Shown piece after piece: positions 49,731 to 62,747 of a stretch of DNA of 64,000 nt. Origin of the DNA: Timema cristinae. Lineage: Eukaryota > Arthropoda > Insecta > Phasmatodea > Timematidae. The stretch is taken from assembly GCA_039000515.1 (NCBI GenBank), contig JBCFYV010011135.1, positions 4,182,713 to 4,246,712 of the forward strand, written 5' to 3'. The notes under the pieces are model-generated. The model saw nothing but the letters and a program-made list of their open reading frames with translations. It ran no database searches and was not told the origin of the DNA. Positions within the stretch are counted from its first letter, which is position 1. Every line of letters begins with the position of its first letter. Both the position numbers and the translations under genes were made by a program.

Positions 49731-52693
49731 TTAACCCTTTCGATCACTATGTGTACAATTGTACACACCACTTTTACTCTTTCTACAATCACTAATCTTT
49801 GGTGTTCACATTGTATACGTTTGTACACATACTTACAGTAGACGTGGTTGGTGCTGTGATCTAGCGATAATTATTGAAACTACAAGGATTATAGTTCAAG
49901 ATGGCATACGTTGACAAAGCCTCTGAAGGTTAGTGAATGTTTTTATTATTTATAAATATATTTTGAATGTTATTTGGTCAAAATAAAAATTAATTTCATT
50001 TCTATTGTACTCTTTTTTAAATGTTTTTCATACCATCTTAATAATATCTGTCAGAAATAGTTTATAAAATCAAAAAATATTAATGTATACAATTGTAGAC
50101 AAAATTACACTATTAGGTATTTTATTTTGTATTATAACCTAAAAATACACATTGTTGATAGTCAGGCTTATGTGTTTACCTGGGACTTTTTATGTTTGTA
50201 AAAATATGTATTTAGTTATTATACGATGTATATTATATATATTTATATAATATTTAAATTATTTATAGGTAACCAAAGGTATACATTATTTTACAGGTCC
50301 TGGTACGCGTAAAAAAGCTGCAAAAAATGATAGACTCAAAACAGCAACAGAAATTCTAGATGTTTTGGAAAGTGGAGACTTGTCAGAGCTGGAGGAACTA
50401 TTGAGTGACGAAGAAAGTGATAATTTTGATGTTACACTTCCACGGAGAGTTGGTGACCCTAATCCAGACCCTTCGGAGGAGCTTTACGAGCTTCAGGAAG
50501 AAAATATTGACGAAGACGAAAATGATGATGATGGATTTCCTTTTGAAACTCAATTAGATCTACCAAATGAACATATACGGGTAAGCCCTTTATCTGATGT
50601 GACAATTACGTCAAAAAAAGATATTAAATGGAGGAAACATGCACGTTTTCAACCTCTAAACTTACCAGCTGTTGATAACTCAACATATGGTGTTGAGCCT
50701 GAGCCTTTGCTGTATCCCACAGACTATTTTTTGAAATATTTTACAAATTAAATTTTTGAGATGATGGCAGCTAATACTAATACGTATGCTCATCAAAATA
50801 ATGATACAAATTTCTCTGCAACAAATGTTGATGAGCTCAAAACTCTTTTGGGGCTACATATTATGATGGGGGATTTAAAATTCCCCAGAATACGTGTGTA
50901 TTGGGACACAGCATTAGGTTTGAACATTTTTCCCGAAAGTATGAACATAAATAGATTTTTTAAACTTAGAACTAACCTTCACTGTGTGAACAATCTTGAA
51001 AAGGATGATACGAATAAGGACAAGCTGTGGAAGGTACGTCCATTGTACGATTCCATTCAAAATAGAATGAAAGAACTTTCAGTATAAAAAAACATTTGTG
51101 TTGACGAACAAATTGTTCCATACAAGGGCAGATCTATAGTTTTACAGTATGTCAAGAACAAACCCCATCCTTGGGGAATAAAAATTTTCATGCTCTGTGG
51201 CAAATGTGGTATTTGTTATGATTTCATTATATATAAGGGGCAAACTACTGAAATACACCCAGATGTGCTAAAACAGTTTGGTCTTGGCCCTTCAGTTGTT
51301 CTGCACCTCATTGAAAGATTATTTGGAGGAATTCACATTTTATATTTTTTGATAACTATTTTACTTCATTTAATTTACTTGAAGCTTTGAAACAAAAAGC
51401 TATACATGCTGCGGGGACTGTTCGTGTCAACAGATTTGCCGGTCCCCCCCTTATCTCGGACAAGGATATAAATAAGAAAGAGAGAGGGTTTGCAGAAGAA
51501 ATTTGTACACAGGATGGTGAAATTGTTATAGTGAAATGGTTAGACAATAGAGCATGTGTGTTGGCATCCAATTTCATTGGTATCGGTGAATGTGACACTG
51601 CCAAAAGGTGGGACAGGAAGGAAAAAAAATATGTTCAAATAAGTGGCCACAAATCGTAAGGGAATATAATTTGTCAATGGGGGGAGGAGGGGGGTTGACA
51701 TTTTTGACTTTTTGATCTCGCTTTACAGGATAAGAATACGATCTAGAAAATGGACTCTAAAAATGATATTTCATGCAGTGGACCTAGCTTTGACCAACTC
51801 TTGGTTAGAATATCGACATATAGCTAGAGAACATAAAGTTCCAACAAAGGAGATACTAGATCTGTTGCATTTCAGACGAGTAGCAGAAGCATTGATCAAA
51901 ACAGGAAAACCAACCTCTTCAAATCAGAGAAAACGAGGGTGACCTAGGACATCAAATAAAGATGAATCTGTGGATTCTCCACCAACTCGCAGACCAAGGT
52001 ATGAAGTTCGGCCTGTTCCTGAAATCCAATATGACTCGATTGATCATTTACCAGTGCACTCTATCAAGCAACTGCCGGGGAGGTGTAAGAAAAAAGGGTG
52101 CACTGGGAAGTCAAGATGGATATGTGAAAAATGCAAAATTCATCTTTGCCTACAAAAAGAAAGAAATTGTTTTCGTGACTTTCACTATAAATAGTGAGAA
52201 AGTTTCAAATTGTTTATGTAAACATCAATTTCCAAAAACTTAAAATAAAATGGAAATGACAGACTTTTAAATTTTATTCTCTGATGAATGTTTTTTATTT
52301 TACTTGCATTTTTTTTACTGGATTTATTACTTTTCCTATTTTATTTGTAAACACAAACACTAAATTACCAATTTATCTGTTTTTATTGTATAAATTAAGT
52401 TACATGTGTTGAATGTTCATTTTTATATATGTTTACATTATTTTATATAACATTAAAATGATAAAATTAATCAATTTTCAATTATTTTGTATTTACTAAA
52501 TACAATTAAATTCTATCTATTTTAATGATATTTAAGTACTTTTGTCTACAAATGAACACATATTTTTATTTTTATTAAAAATCCAAAAAAAATCACTCAA
52601 AATTATTTTACTTGTTAATTAGATCTATCTGAACACAAATAAGTAAAAAAAAAAAATCAAGTTACCCAATTAATTCATGACCTAAAGGGTTAA
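49731..52693 (+). mobile_element. piggyBac-family element with both ends and TTAA duplications
   Basis: The left end is TTAA followed by CCCTTTCGATCA at 49731. The right end is the mirror, TGACCTAAAGGG followed by TTAA ending at 52693. The termini match in 10 of 12 bases and the TTAA is present on both sides, the signature of piggyBac insertion. The element is 2955 bp between the TTAA sites (49735-52689) and encloses a broken transposase on the + strand. The ends look intact, so the copy might still be mobilisable in trans. Confidence 0.92.
49901..52193 (+). pseudogene. piggyBac transposase, disrupted
   Basis: A short first exon (49901-49928, MAYVDKASE) joins an exon at 50297 across an intron with good GT/AG borders. 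The protein has an acidic N-terminus (LSELEELLSDEESDNF), then YPTDYFLKYFTN, LLGLHIMMGDLKFPRIRVYW, MNINRFFKLRTNLHCVN, ICVDEQIVPYKGR, FDNYFTSFNLLEAL, RIRSRKWTLKMIFHAVDLAL. It ends in a cysteine-rich finger (GRCKKKGCTGKSRWICEKCK, HLCLQKERNCF). These match piggyBac order, including the Asp-containing VDEQ and FDNYFTS motifs and the terminal zinc finger. In-frame stops at 50749 and 51085, a frameshift near 51345 and another in a G run near 51685 inactivate it. Confidence 0.93.
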
Positions 52694-53755
52694 CTGTATA
52701 AAATATTTTCATCAACTGCGTGGGTGCATCATTGTAAAAAACTTGTTTACCGTTATGTTCAACCATATGGTTTAAATTCGTCAGTCGCCATTTTGAAGCT
52801 ATGTTCGTTAGAAGTTTTTGTGAAAGTGGTGTGAATTTTTTTTTTTTAAGTGGAATAAAACGATAAATAAATTTTGTGTTCGTCCTCAAATAAATATATA
52901 AATAATATTGACCTTAATTATTGTGGTTAACTATCATATTAATATATTACAATCTGTTTTCATTACAGTCATCCAAAGCTGTTGACGTAGTGATATATTA
53001 GGGACTACGTCTAGTAACGGTTTGAGCTGTCATCCAAATATCTCAGGTCGTGAATGAATTATAGGTATACATACCTCTGAGTTAGTTTTTGCCCCAAACG
53101 CGTTTAACTTCTTCATTATTAAGTTTCCACGGCTATTTTGATGAAAACCTTACAATATAATTTATAAAAGCTAATCAACACTTTAAAGCTGGCTACAGAA
53201 TTTAAAACACTCATAATTAAAGAAAACAATTTTATATGAAAAATATGTTATAAAAAAGAAACTATACGTAAAACAGCTATCAACTTAGAAGGAAAGACTT
53301 ATACCCTTTTTCAAATTAAATTGAAAATTGAGGATGTACATAATCATTTATTTTATTATTATTTTATTTTCTCTTGTTTACAAAAATATTCAGTTATTTT
53401 ATGCTAATATTTACTTTCATAGGTGTTTTTAAACCCTTTAGAATGACTTAAAGAGCTGATTAACCAATGATTTATGTTGTTTTGTAGCGCTAATAACAAT
53501 AGATATTAAATTATACAATCAAATAACATGTTTTATCTATTAATATTAGTTTTGGCGACATTGTGCCATTTGTTTGTATTTAATTCACTCCACGGTTCCT
53601 ACAGTATTTGTAAAAAAAAAATTCTCTCTGACTTTTTCCTGTCTATTTTCGTAAGTTCCCTGACCAACTTCTCACAAAATTTCCATTATAATTTTATGGT
53701 ACTATTCATGTGGAAATATTAATTTAATTACATTTATTTCTGCCTCCTTCGCCCC
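52694..53755. other. stretch without a gene
   Basis: AT-rich sequence with no recognisable coding content. Confidence 0.4.
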
Positions 53756-53759
53756 TACA

Positions 53760-54520
53760 GCTGTCCTCACCTTTCATGGAAGAATAAGAAAGAAGACCTC
53801 TTGCCTATCAGCTCAGGGAAAATAATGGAAAAATAACAAAGTATAGCGAAACATATCAAAACTGAGAGGCTGAAATCCATCTGCAATTGTTTTGCAGAAA
53901 TCTAGTTTACAGATCAGGAATGGATCACAGGCTGCTCTTTTCGGTATCCCTACAGGCTTTGTTTTAGGTAGATTTGCTTTTTTTTTTTTTTTTTTTTTTT
54001 TAGAAACTTAACAACTTGGTCCTAAAATTGTAATGCCCTTTGAAAGCACGTTGCATTCTCTAACCACTGCACACCACAGAACTTGTTGTACACCCTATCA
54101 ACTGGGTAAACAATGCTCGATGAATTGTAGAGTCAGTAAATAGGTAGCATGTGCGACGCAATAATCCATTTATATCCCAATTGGCAGATTCCACTCCTGT
54201 GCTAAAGGAACCATGAACAACATAAAGCCTCATGTCCCCAGATTTAGCAAACTACATATTTCTTTGTCTGTGACAGACTTGATGTGTTCCTGAAGAAGTG
54301 TTTTAAACTTTAAATTGACATTTAGGCCATCCAGTGACACTTGTATCAACTTAGAGATTGAAAGAGGAGAAATACCATTCAAAAAATGCCTCAGTAATTC
54401 TTCAGCAGTGCTACTATCGAAAAAAATACTGTTTAAGCAACGACTAACGACTTTATGATTTTCTTATCCCAGAATCTGAATACAATGTCCATTTGTCATC
54501 TTTGTAATTTGTTTTGACGA
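53760..54520 (-). pseudogene. hAT-like transposon protein relic
   Basis: On the - strand the fragments read TKMTNGHCIQILG, ENHKVVSRCLNSIFF, STAEELLRHFLNGISPLSIS, KLIQVSLDGLNVNLKFK, then STGVESANWDINGLLRRTCY. This is the order of a widely distributed repeat protein (KVVSRYLNSxFxGHSTAEDLL, then SKLIQVSMDGPxVNWKF) usually annotated as hAT-like. Frame changes are frequent. It lies left of another hAT relic and may be a separate insertion. Confidence 0.6.
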
Positions 54521-54597
54521 GGCATTGAATAATGTTATTAAAATTTGTTACATGATTTTAGGCGGCCCAGTAAATTGTTATAAAAGAATGAAGCCAA

Positions 54598-55064
54598 GCA
54601 TAGGCATACCCAGATTTTGGCCTAGGGGAGGGCAAATCAAAAATTTCTTAAGCCGGGTCCCCCGCGCTTGTTTTGTCCTACACACTACATGAAGACACCT
54701 ACACGAAACATTAGGTTCTTTATAGGTGGTCAAATAAATAAATATAAATATGTAATTATTTAATTTAAATTGTTTAATTATACATCTATTTTAAAAGTAA
54801 TTTTCGAGGATCTTCAGCAAAACGGTTTATGACGTCTCCCGTGAAAGAATTGCCCATACTGTTTACAAGTTTTTTTTATGTACTCTGAGCATACAAAGCC
54901 CATTTAACCTGTCTTCGATCATTGTTGATCTCAGCCATGTTTTTACGCGTCTGAGTGTACTGAATGACCTTTCAATTGTAGCCGTGGAATAAGGCATTGC
55001 CAGTAAAATTTCTAGGGCTGTTTTCACCTTTGGATAGAAAGATTATGCTTGTTGGATTAATTCT
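54598..55064 (-). pseudogene. TTF/ZMYM-type hAT, C-terminal dimerisation region and left end
   Basis: The - strand from 55064 reads ELIQQA, stop, SFYPKVKTALEILLAMPYST, then ERSFSTLRRVKTWLRSTM and RLNGLCMLRVHKK. This is the dimerisation domain of TTF/ZMYM1-like hAT transposases. The left edge near 54598 (GGCATACCCAGATTTTGGCC, TAGGGGAGGGCAAA) resembles the usual terminus of that family. Coding similarity stops exactly where TGTTACACCCC begins at 55065, suggesting interruption by the LTR element to the right. The N-terminal half of such a transposase is seen at 62053-62739. Confidence 0.75.
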
Positions 55065-57697
55065 TGTTACACCCCAATCTGTTACATTTTATCTACGACC
55101 ACAAATAAGATAAAAGGTAGCGGGAGTAAGCTATGGAACAAGTGAAAAGGGAAATTATTTGCAATATATAAAAGCAACAATATGAACGATTTATTCAAAA
55201 CAATAAAATTAGAGCATACAACTTTGCATGGTCTCATTAATCAAACTGAGATATTGTGACCTAACCCCCATCATTATCCCACACAAATAACACACAGAGG
55301 TAAGGACAAGAGAGTTATAAATTTATTTCACAATTAACATGATAAAGCTCAAAAAGGGAGCGGAACATAAGATTTAAAGCACAAAGCAAGGACATAAGCC
55401 AGATGGGCAACAAGACACAAGGATTACCGCCAAGGCCAGATGGGAACCAAAATATTAACGAACAACAGACGGCCCCTCATATATTTTTGACGTCCCAAAA
55501 TGGCGTCATCAAAGAATGACTATAAAACTCTAATTAATTGGTCTCCTATCTCACTATAAAAATATCTTTCATAATTAAAGGCGAAGAGCCAGCACATGCC
55601 CGAGCCTAAAACATAAGGTGAGTATAGATCTCAAGTACCTAACCTAAACAACGGTAGAAGCATTATAATAATACCTGACATAATATAAAGTTCAATAGTC
55701 TGGAATACTAAATAACCTAACGTTTTAACAATAGATGGAGTGCCCTCCGTAGATATATGGACAGGGTGGCCCGCGGCCCCACATTTAATAACCAAAGAAG
55801 CAAAGAGACGATAATAAGCTATGCTAACTTTAATCACTAACAAAGTGTCCACATAAGAAATATCCTCCCTGTCATCTCGTGGCCCCACATTTAACCAACC
55901 TCTAAATGAAAACAAGGCCAAATACTCTAAATAGGTCCTGGCTGAAAAATGAAACCAGCATATCGTGGTTTTTTCTGGTAAGTAACCACAGACCAGTACA
56001 CTTTCCGTGATGCGGAAATTAAACGTACAAAAATAAATGGAGCCAGAATGGTTCTCCCCAAGTTAACATTGCCTTATGGGCAAGGAGCAATATACCTGAT
56101 CATAGTAATTTATTATCCGTAAATATATATTTTTTGTACTGAAGTTCGAGTTATTAAATTTTTAAAGATCAACATTTTAATACCAAAGTGAATTTTGAAA
56201 AGAGTGACGAGCCCACTTAATAGTTAGGCTTATTACCTTGTAAGTCCAGCGTGTAATGCGTAACTATACTCTGGACTCTAACCATTATATACCCTACGGT
56301 AATCATGTGTTCTCAGTGTTTGGAGAAATAAGGGGAGGAAGGGGGAGTTACCAGAACAGTCTCGATAGTCCACGAGCATCGGTCATAAGCACAAATATAG
56401 TCCATAGAAGTTTTAGAACACGCCCGCAGGCACGCGCACAGTGAAGTTCACTTGTTTGCTTGTTCCCTTGTGTGAAGAGAGGGGAGGCTCTCCCAACACG
56501 GCCAGCAGCAAGCCTCGAACTCTGGCTCAGTTGAATGTGGATTTTGTAGTGGAGTGAATCTTGAGTTTATTGTAGACGAGTCGGAACGAGTCAACTGGGG
56601 CTGGCTAGGTGAGTGATACAACTTATTCTGTGTCATGTTGTAACAAGGTTATAATGTCTCCCCTTGGAGGAAGATGAAGACGTCCTCATCTTTGGATGAA
56701 TGAACGAGGGGGCGCCACCCCCGACATCCACAGCTGGCTTCGAAGATGATGATGCTGGTTTTGTCTCAGTCCTTAGTAGACGGCCATTACCATATATGAC
56801 AAAGCACCTCAGTGACTCGTACATGAACTCTAGGGCAGACTCTCTTACAGAATGTCCACTCCCACCCATGCTGTTTCCCATATAGTTCACAAGAGTTGGC
56901 GGTGTCAGTGACAAACAGCTCTGCCTCACACCATGAATAGAGGTGGCACACGTTGTGGTTAGCTCGCAGATCTCGCACAGTAGCTCGCTTTCCAGTCGTA
57001 GAGAGAGAATAGAAGGGGGGCGGGACCAGAAGAAAACAGGAGGTTACTCTGAGAACACATAACACACAGGTTTACCATGTCCACAATTGAATGCACAAGT
57101 CTTCCACCAAACACGTCCATCATCGGCACTCACGAGTCCTATTGACATCGTCTTTCAACAGAGGTCTTACAAGACCACATACAAATCATCGGCAAGAGGC
57201 GACACAGCACTCGCGCAGCTAGCTAGTGCGGCCACAATCTCTTGCTCTCAGACGTGGTCCATATCCGGAGCGAGTAGCACTGACGGTGTCCCAGATGAAT
57301 CAGCGCATAACTCCACACGCTCCACATAAGGAACTTAAGCATTTTTTTGTCAGAGAAGCGGGTTAACAATAGTATTTACAACCATATTAGATACAGTTAA
57401 ATTAAAGTAAAGATGAAGCGAAGAAGTGGTGAACGAGCGAGATGAAGAAAGTGGTGAACATAAATTAAAAGGGGGGTAAACAATAAAAGGGGTAACAATA
57501 AGTAAATGGGGTGACAACAAGTAAGAGGGGTGTGACAAAAGTAAAGGGTGTGACAATAAGTAAAGGAGGCCCCCATATTTATAAATGCTAAACAAATAAG
57601 AGAGATATTCATTATATACAATTATACATTAATTACGTCACTTCGACACATACTCATAAATAAATTATTCGTTTAAAAAAAAAAGGGGGACATCACA
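55065..57697 (-). mobile_element. long 3' LTR of the gypsy element (extent inferred)
   Basis: The left edge TGTTACACCCC and the right edge, reversed TGTGATGTCCCCC, are inverted and carry the TG...CA ends expected of an LTR. A polyadenylation motif (ACAATAAACTC on the - strand near 56575) and the block shared with 5170-6430 lie inside. At about 2.6 kb this is long for an insect LTR, though some Ty3/gypsy lineages have LTRs of 1-2 kb. No clear polypurine tract was seen at the right edge and the partner LTR was not found, so the borders are tentative. Confidence 0.45.
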
Positions 57698-57817
57698 TTC
57701 ACGGAGACCAATTGACGCATTACACTACGGCTTTCAAGTGGATCACGTGTGCTCTACACACCAAGGTGGGATCAACAGCATCTCTTAACATCACCGATAC
57801 CGGGGTGAGGAACTTGT

Positions 57818-60535
57818 CTACTGACCAGGGACCACTCCACTTGTAAGCCAATTTTGCCGAAGATCTGTTGGCAGCTGAGCTAAGGGGAAACACTTGCACA
57901 CAACTTTGTTCCCAAGCTTAAACGAGGCGTGAATGCGTCCTCGGTTGTAAGCTGAAGCTAACTTTCTCTGAGATATTTGGAGGTTTTTGAAGGCTAGCTT
58001 ACATCTTTCCTCATAGGGGCAATCGCTAGCGTTATCCAAGAGCGGGTCAATATCCCAGTTGATTAACAAGGGGTGGTTCAAATCCCTGTTGAGGAGAATT
58101 GAGGAAGAGGTGGCCTTGACTGACTCGTGAAACGCAGCGTTAAATTCAATGTTTAAAACACCAATGTCCTGATCCCAGTGAGAGTGATCTTGGTGATGGA
58201 AAATCGTGAGGGCAATATTTAAGTTACGATTGAATCGTTCCACGTGGTTAAGTGGCGGGTTTTAAGGGCTGGTGGTCACGTGCTTGATTCCCCAGGAGAA
58301 ACACATATCCACAAAGGCCCTGGACCTACAATATGGCCCGTTGTCACTCACAACGACCTTAGGGGTTCCTAATATCGCCCACACACGCCTGCCTAAAGCA
58401 TTTACCGTCGTCATCACCTTCATATTCCTTAGGGGAATGAGAACAACAAATTTGGAAAAGGCGTCCATAGCAACGATAATAGACGTATTACCTTGGGTGG
58501 ACCAAGTCAGTGGCCCTACAAAATCTATAAAAACCTTTTCCCAAGGCCTCTTAGCTACATCTGCTGAGTGCCAATTTTAGAGTTATGAGCGGGCTTTGCT
58601 AACTGGCAAGGTTCACACTTGCGTGCCCAGTCCTTAACGTAACTGATGAGGTGGAGGCTAGAATAACTCTTTAGATATTTTACTTTCGGTCTTAAGGACA
58701 TCACAATGTCCACCAAGGAGGGAGTCATGAAAATACCTGAGTAACATCGGCCTGAGTTTCTCGGGCACAAAGTATCTAAGTCTACCTTTAATCCTAACTA
58801 TGAGTAGGTCTTTATAGATGCCATAACTACCTACATTATCACCCTTCTTTAACCTATCAACAACCTGCATGCAAAATTGATCTTAATACTGGTGATCCTT
58901 AATAGATACAAACGATTCCGGATAGTGCGTATGACGCATAACGATCTTTCTTCTCTATCGTCACCAATGGGTTCCTTATCCTCTGACATACGGGATAACG
59001 CGTCAGCTACAACATTGAGTTTGCTGGCAACGTGGTGCGTGGTGAAGCTACTATATCTGGACAGCTTGCAGACCCACCGACCAATTTTCCCGATTTGTTT
59101 GGGTGGTTCCACATCCAACTCAATGCCATGTTGTCGATGAATAAGTCAAACTGACGAAACTCAAGGTAATCCGTGAATTCCTCTTTTCCAAATATGCAAC
59201 TGAGACATTCCTTTTCATACACGCTGTATTTCCTTTCAGCTGGGCTAAGAGCCCAGCTAGCAAATGCTACTGGCCTACTCCCTTCAGGCGTCAGTTGAGA
59301 GAGAACAGCCCCCAGTGCTACCGAAGAAGTGTCTACGTGCAATTGAAAGGGAAGGGAAAAATCGGGCATAATTAGACAGCCGGTGAAACGAGGTGGTACT
59401 TGAGCGCGATAAAGGCTACTTTCCTCTTTAATGTGTTCAAGGGGTTAGCAATCTCAGAGAAGTTAGGGATGAATCTCGCATAATAGGTGCACATGCCCAG
59501 GAAGCGTAGGACACCCTTGATATTCTTGGGGACAGGAAAGTCTAAGATCGGTTTGGCCCACTCATGGGTCGACGAGGATGTTCCCTTCAGAAATAATGTA
59601 ACTGAGGTATGGGACAGATCTTTTCCTCCAGGTGACCTTCTCGGGGTTAACAGTCAACCCGGTGTCGCGTAGGCGCCGTAATACAACTTCCACATGACGT
59701 AAGTGGTCCTCAAAGGATTTGCTGTAGATTCAAATATCGTCCAGATAATTGAACACAAAGTCATATTTCAAATCAGCCAAGATGTGGTCCAATACCCTAC
59801 TAAGTGCCTGCCTCCCGCAGCTTATACCCACGGTGACGCGATTGGATTCGTAGACCTGCCAGGAGGTGATAAAGGCGGTGTACTTCTTGGAAGATTCAGT
59901 AAGCGAGCATTTGAGGAAGCTGGCATTTAAATCAATAAGGCTGTAATATTTGGCTCCACCGAGATGTTGGAAGGCGGATTCAATGCAGGGAATTGAGTAG
60001 GGGTCGAAAACAATTTTTTATTAAGTTTTCTATAGTCAAAAATAAGTCTATGTCCATGACCTTTCCTCGGGATGATGAATGCGGGGCTAACTTACGGTGA
60101 CTTTGAAGCGCGAATAACCCCTTTATCCTCCAAATCGTGAATAAGATTCCTTAAGATCTTTAACTTAGGCGGCGCACATGAGTATGGACCTGATCTAACG
60201 GGAATGTGGTCCAGAGCGACAATGTCGTACGGCAAAACGTCACACTTACCCCATCTGTCAGTGATGACGTCAGGGAACTGGCCTACCAAACGATTAATAG
60301 CCACGCGTTCGTCAACAACCGAGAATAATCCTGGGGAATCGTCGCCGATACAAAATGGAAAACGTACACTGAGCTAAAAGTTGAAAGACATTTCCAAGCA
60401 CTCTAAATCCAACTTAACTTGAGTGTGAAACATAAAATCGTTTCCTAGAATGATATCAAAAGGTAAGTCCGGGACGATGTAAAATGGACGTTTCCAAGAA
60501 AGACAGCCTATCTTAATTGGGACGATCACCTGAGA
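57818..60535 (-). pseudogene. Ty3/gypsy pol relic (protease, RT, RNase H, integrase)
   Basis: Blocks on the - strand follow Ty3/gypsy order. The protease end is LPFDIILGNDFMFHTQ near 60400-60530. RT follows from PYSCAPPKLKILRNLIHDLE at 60092-60304 through FNYLDDI near 59740. RNase H at 59007-59369 reads VDTSSVALGAVLSQLTPEGS, RKYSVYEKECLSCIFG. A chromatin-side linker is VADALSRM. The integrase zinc finger is FHDSLLGGHCDVLKTE with CEPCQLAKP at 58555-58870. The integrase core is MDAFSKFVVLIPLRNM, VVVSDNGPY at 58262-58468, and the C-terminal part is ERFNRNLNIAL at 57818-58243. Frame changes occur between nearly all blocks. Gag and the upstream LTR are missing right of 60535. The long LTR and integrase tail could fit an Osvaldo/Ulysses-like lineage, which is an inference. 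Confidence 0.9.
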
Positions 60536-62040
60536 GTCTAATTAAGAGAAAGTTATAAAAAAAATATCCACCAAGATAATACATAAGGACTAAATAAGGG
60601 CCTTATGGGCACCTTAAAAATGTTACCAAGGTGTATTTTTCATAACTAAGAATAATGACTTCAAAAACGTTAACTTTACATGTTAGCTTTGTATACGAAA
60701 CTTTAAATTACGCGAGAGTTTGGCTAACAGACTTTAGTCAAACTCCCCCGGGACTATCCGATCCTGACACAATATTAGGAAATGAAAACAATAAGCCTAC
60801 TAGAAAATAATAATGAAAATATCATATTAGAAGCAAACCATAGAATAAGATTAGAAAATATACTAAAGTTAATAAATTTTATAATTAATCTTAATGATCA
60901 GCAAATTACTTTACATTAAACTATATTTCAAAATGGAAACAAAAATAAGAAACGCTACTTTGATGTTTAAAAAAATAATTACTAGTAGCCACAATTTCAA
61001 AACCATTTACATTTATCTCGTTCAACTCCAAGTCAATTAACAATTGTGGCTATCTAAAAGATTTAACACTCGAAAAGACTCTAGCGCCCCAGTGGCGACA
61101 GACAAAGTATAGAGCCTCATATCAAATTTAACAATCAGGTAAAAATAAATAGATTTAGATAATAGATAAATTACAACATCTAACATGGCTGACACTAAGA
61201 GTTAATTTTAAATCAGAGTCCAATAAATAAATCGCCATAGTTAAGATTCTGATGAAGATATAATATAAATGTTTTATCCTGACATTGTCTAGGTCCAGGA
61301 CAATGTTCCTCGGTCAAGCGTTGAAATAAAATAGTCATTTTAGCATACACGCACATCACAATATATAGTGGGTTTCGTCGCAATGGAATCAAAGTGGGAG
61401 AATTAAACACACGGTTGGTGACGTCAATACGGCCTTCTCGAAGCTTTGGATGATCACGTAGACCATTTGTTGTCAGGGTTCCATCTGACTTCCAAAACCA
61501 TATTTTCAATCACCATATGTTATGAAAGTAGTTCATCTCTCTCCCATCAGAGGGCAGGAGAGTAGTCATTCTCTAGTCGTGACCAATACTGGCTGGCTAA
61601 TTACGAGTTAATTGAACAGGTTGGAATGGACGTCTGCCTGATGTTGCATCGTAGCTCTCTCGGCCCACTCGTCGATTTAAGATGTTAGGTGTAGGCCAGT
61701 CATGGTAGTTGCTAGTTTCAGAAGATTCAATCGGTAAGTACATGAACAGTTTTATTATGTAGAGATTTATTATGTAAAGAGAATATTATTGTTCAGAATT
61801 GTTTAATATTTCGTACCAAACTACGTGAACTACAATAGAGAAGAGTACTATTGTAGGGATTCTATTAGTGTCGGTATAATTGGAGCGGATAGTATGAATT
61901 ACAGAGAGCTATGCGTAAATGTCAGCATGAGACGTGTCCTATTGTAACATAATGTAATGTAATGTTACATTCTGTTATCTCAAAAGTTTCAAAGTTCTCC
62001 TGGTTATTTATTCAAAAAGTGTGCCACAGTTCGGCTTCTG
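60536..62040. other. stretch right of the gypsy relic, unassigned
   Basis: Similarity to gypsy pol stops at about 60535 and no gag or second LTR is recognisable. A 98-codon open frame at 61213-61509 (- strand) shows no known motif. A perfect 8-bp inverted pair (TGTAACAT/ATGTTACA) lies near 61944-61965. From 61517 a TGTTATGAAAGTAGTTCATC stretch looks LTR-like but has no partner. Confidence 0.35.
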
Positions 62041-62052
62041 ATTTGATCCCTT

Positions 62053-62739
62053 CTAATTCATAACATGTACATTTGTATTTGCAATGCAAAAAAAATTGGC
62101 AGAATCACACGATTTTCTGTGCCATTGACTATCTACATGTGCTTTACAATTGTGTATATCTTTATACTTAGTTAATGGCCGGACAATTAAAGATCCCTGT
62201 ACATCACGTCCAAGTTTTGGTGGAAATAAAACGCAAAACAAACAAAACGCACCTTTCAATCTCTTTGAGTAAGCAAGCCAAGGCTTGTACATTTATATCC
62301 AAGTGAGATTAAATTTTCATTTCAAATGCGTAGCATCACCAGCAAAATCAAAATTTTCTGGAGGTACCCAGCATAGCTTTAACATTTCCATTCGCTTTTC
62401 GGTAGTCATTGCAAAAGATCGTCCAACCTACCACTCAATATAATTTTCATGACAATTATCTCCATCTTCCAGAATGGAATAAGATTCAGAGGCATGAGAT
62501 TCAGAAGCTACCTCGTCAATAATATTACCATAATTTACGGGATCCGATTCCGATCCATCTAGTGGGTTCAGTAGTGAGTTACACAAGTTTTTATTACTAT
62601 TGTATTTTGCATGATTAGAATAAGATTGTGTAAGTGGATCCACATCACTAGATTTAATGCCACTTGAATCATTCACATTATTCGTTATTTTCCTCTTTTT
62701 TGGTTTTGTGGCTGCAAAAAAAAAAAGCCTAGAAATCAT
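62053..62739 (-). pseudogene. TTF-type hAT transposase, N-terminal region
   Basis: From right to left, an acidic low-complexity N-terminus (62428-62739) runs in frame into WVGRSFAMTTEKRMEMLKLC and WVPPENFDFAGD. After one stop it reads MYKPWLAYSKRLKGAFCLFC then LIVRPLTKYKDIH and HVDSQWHRKSCDSANFF. The KPWLxYSxxxKGAFCxxC motif with the later WH is the TTF-type zinc finger of ZMYM1-like hAT transposases. The catalytic core is not found next to it. The C-terminal domain of the same kind of protein lies at 54780-55064, on the other side of the gypsy element. Confidence 0.75.
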
Positions 62740-62747
62740 GTTTCAAT

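Noticed and set aside
51387..51659. Independent 90-codon gene
   Set aside because: It continues the piggyBac transposase in the shifted frame, so it is part of that pseudogene.
55631..55921. 96-codon open frame as a host gene
   Set aside because: It lies within the inferred long LTR and contains an internally repeated non-coding block; no domain recognised.
61213..61509. 98-codon open frame as a gene
   Set aside because: No motif, no splice context and a composition like the surrounding non-coding DNA.
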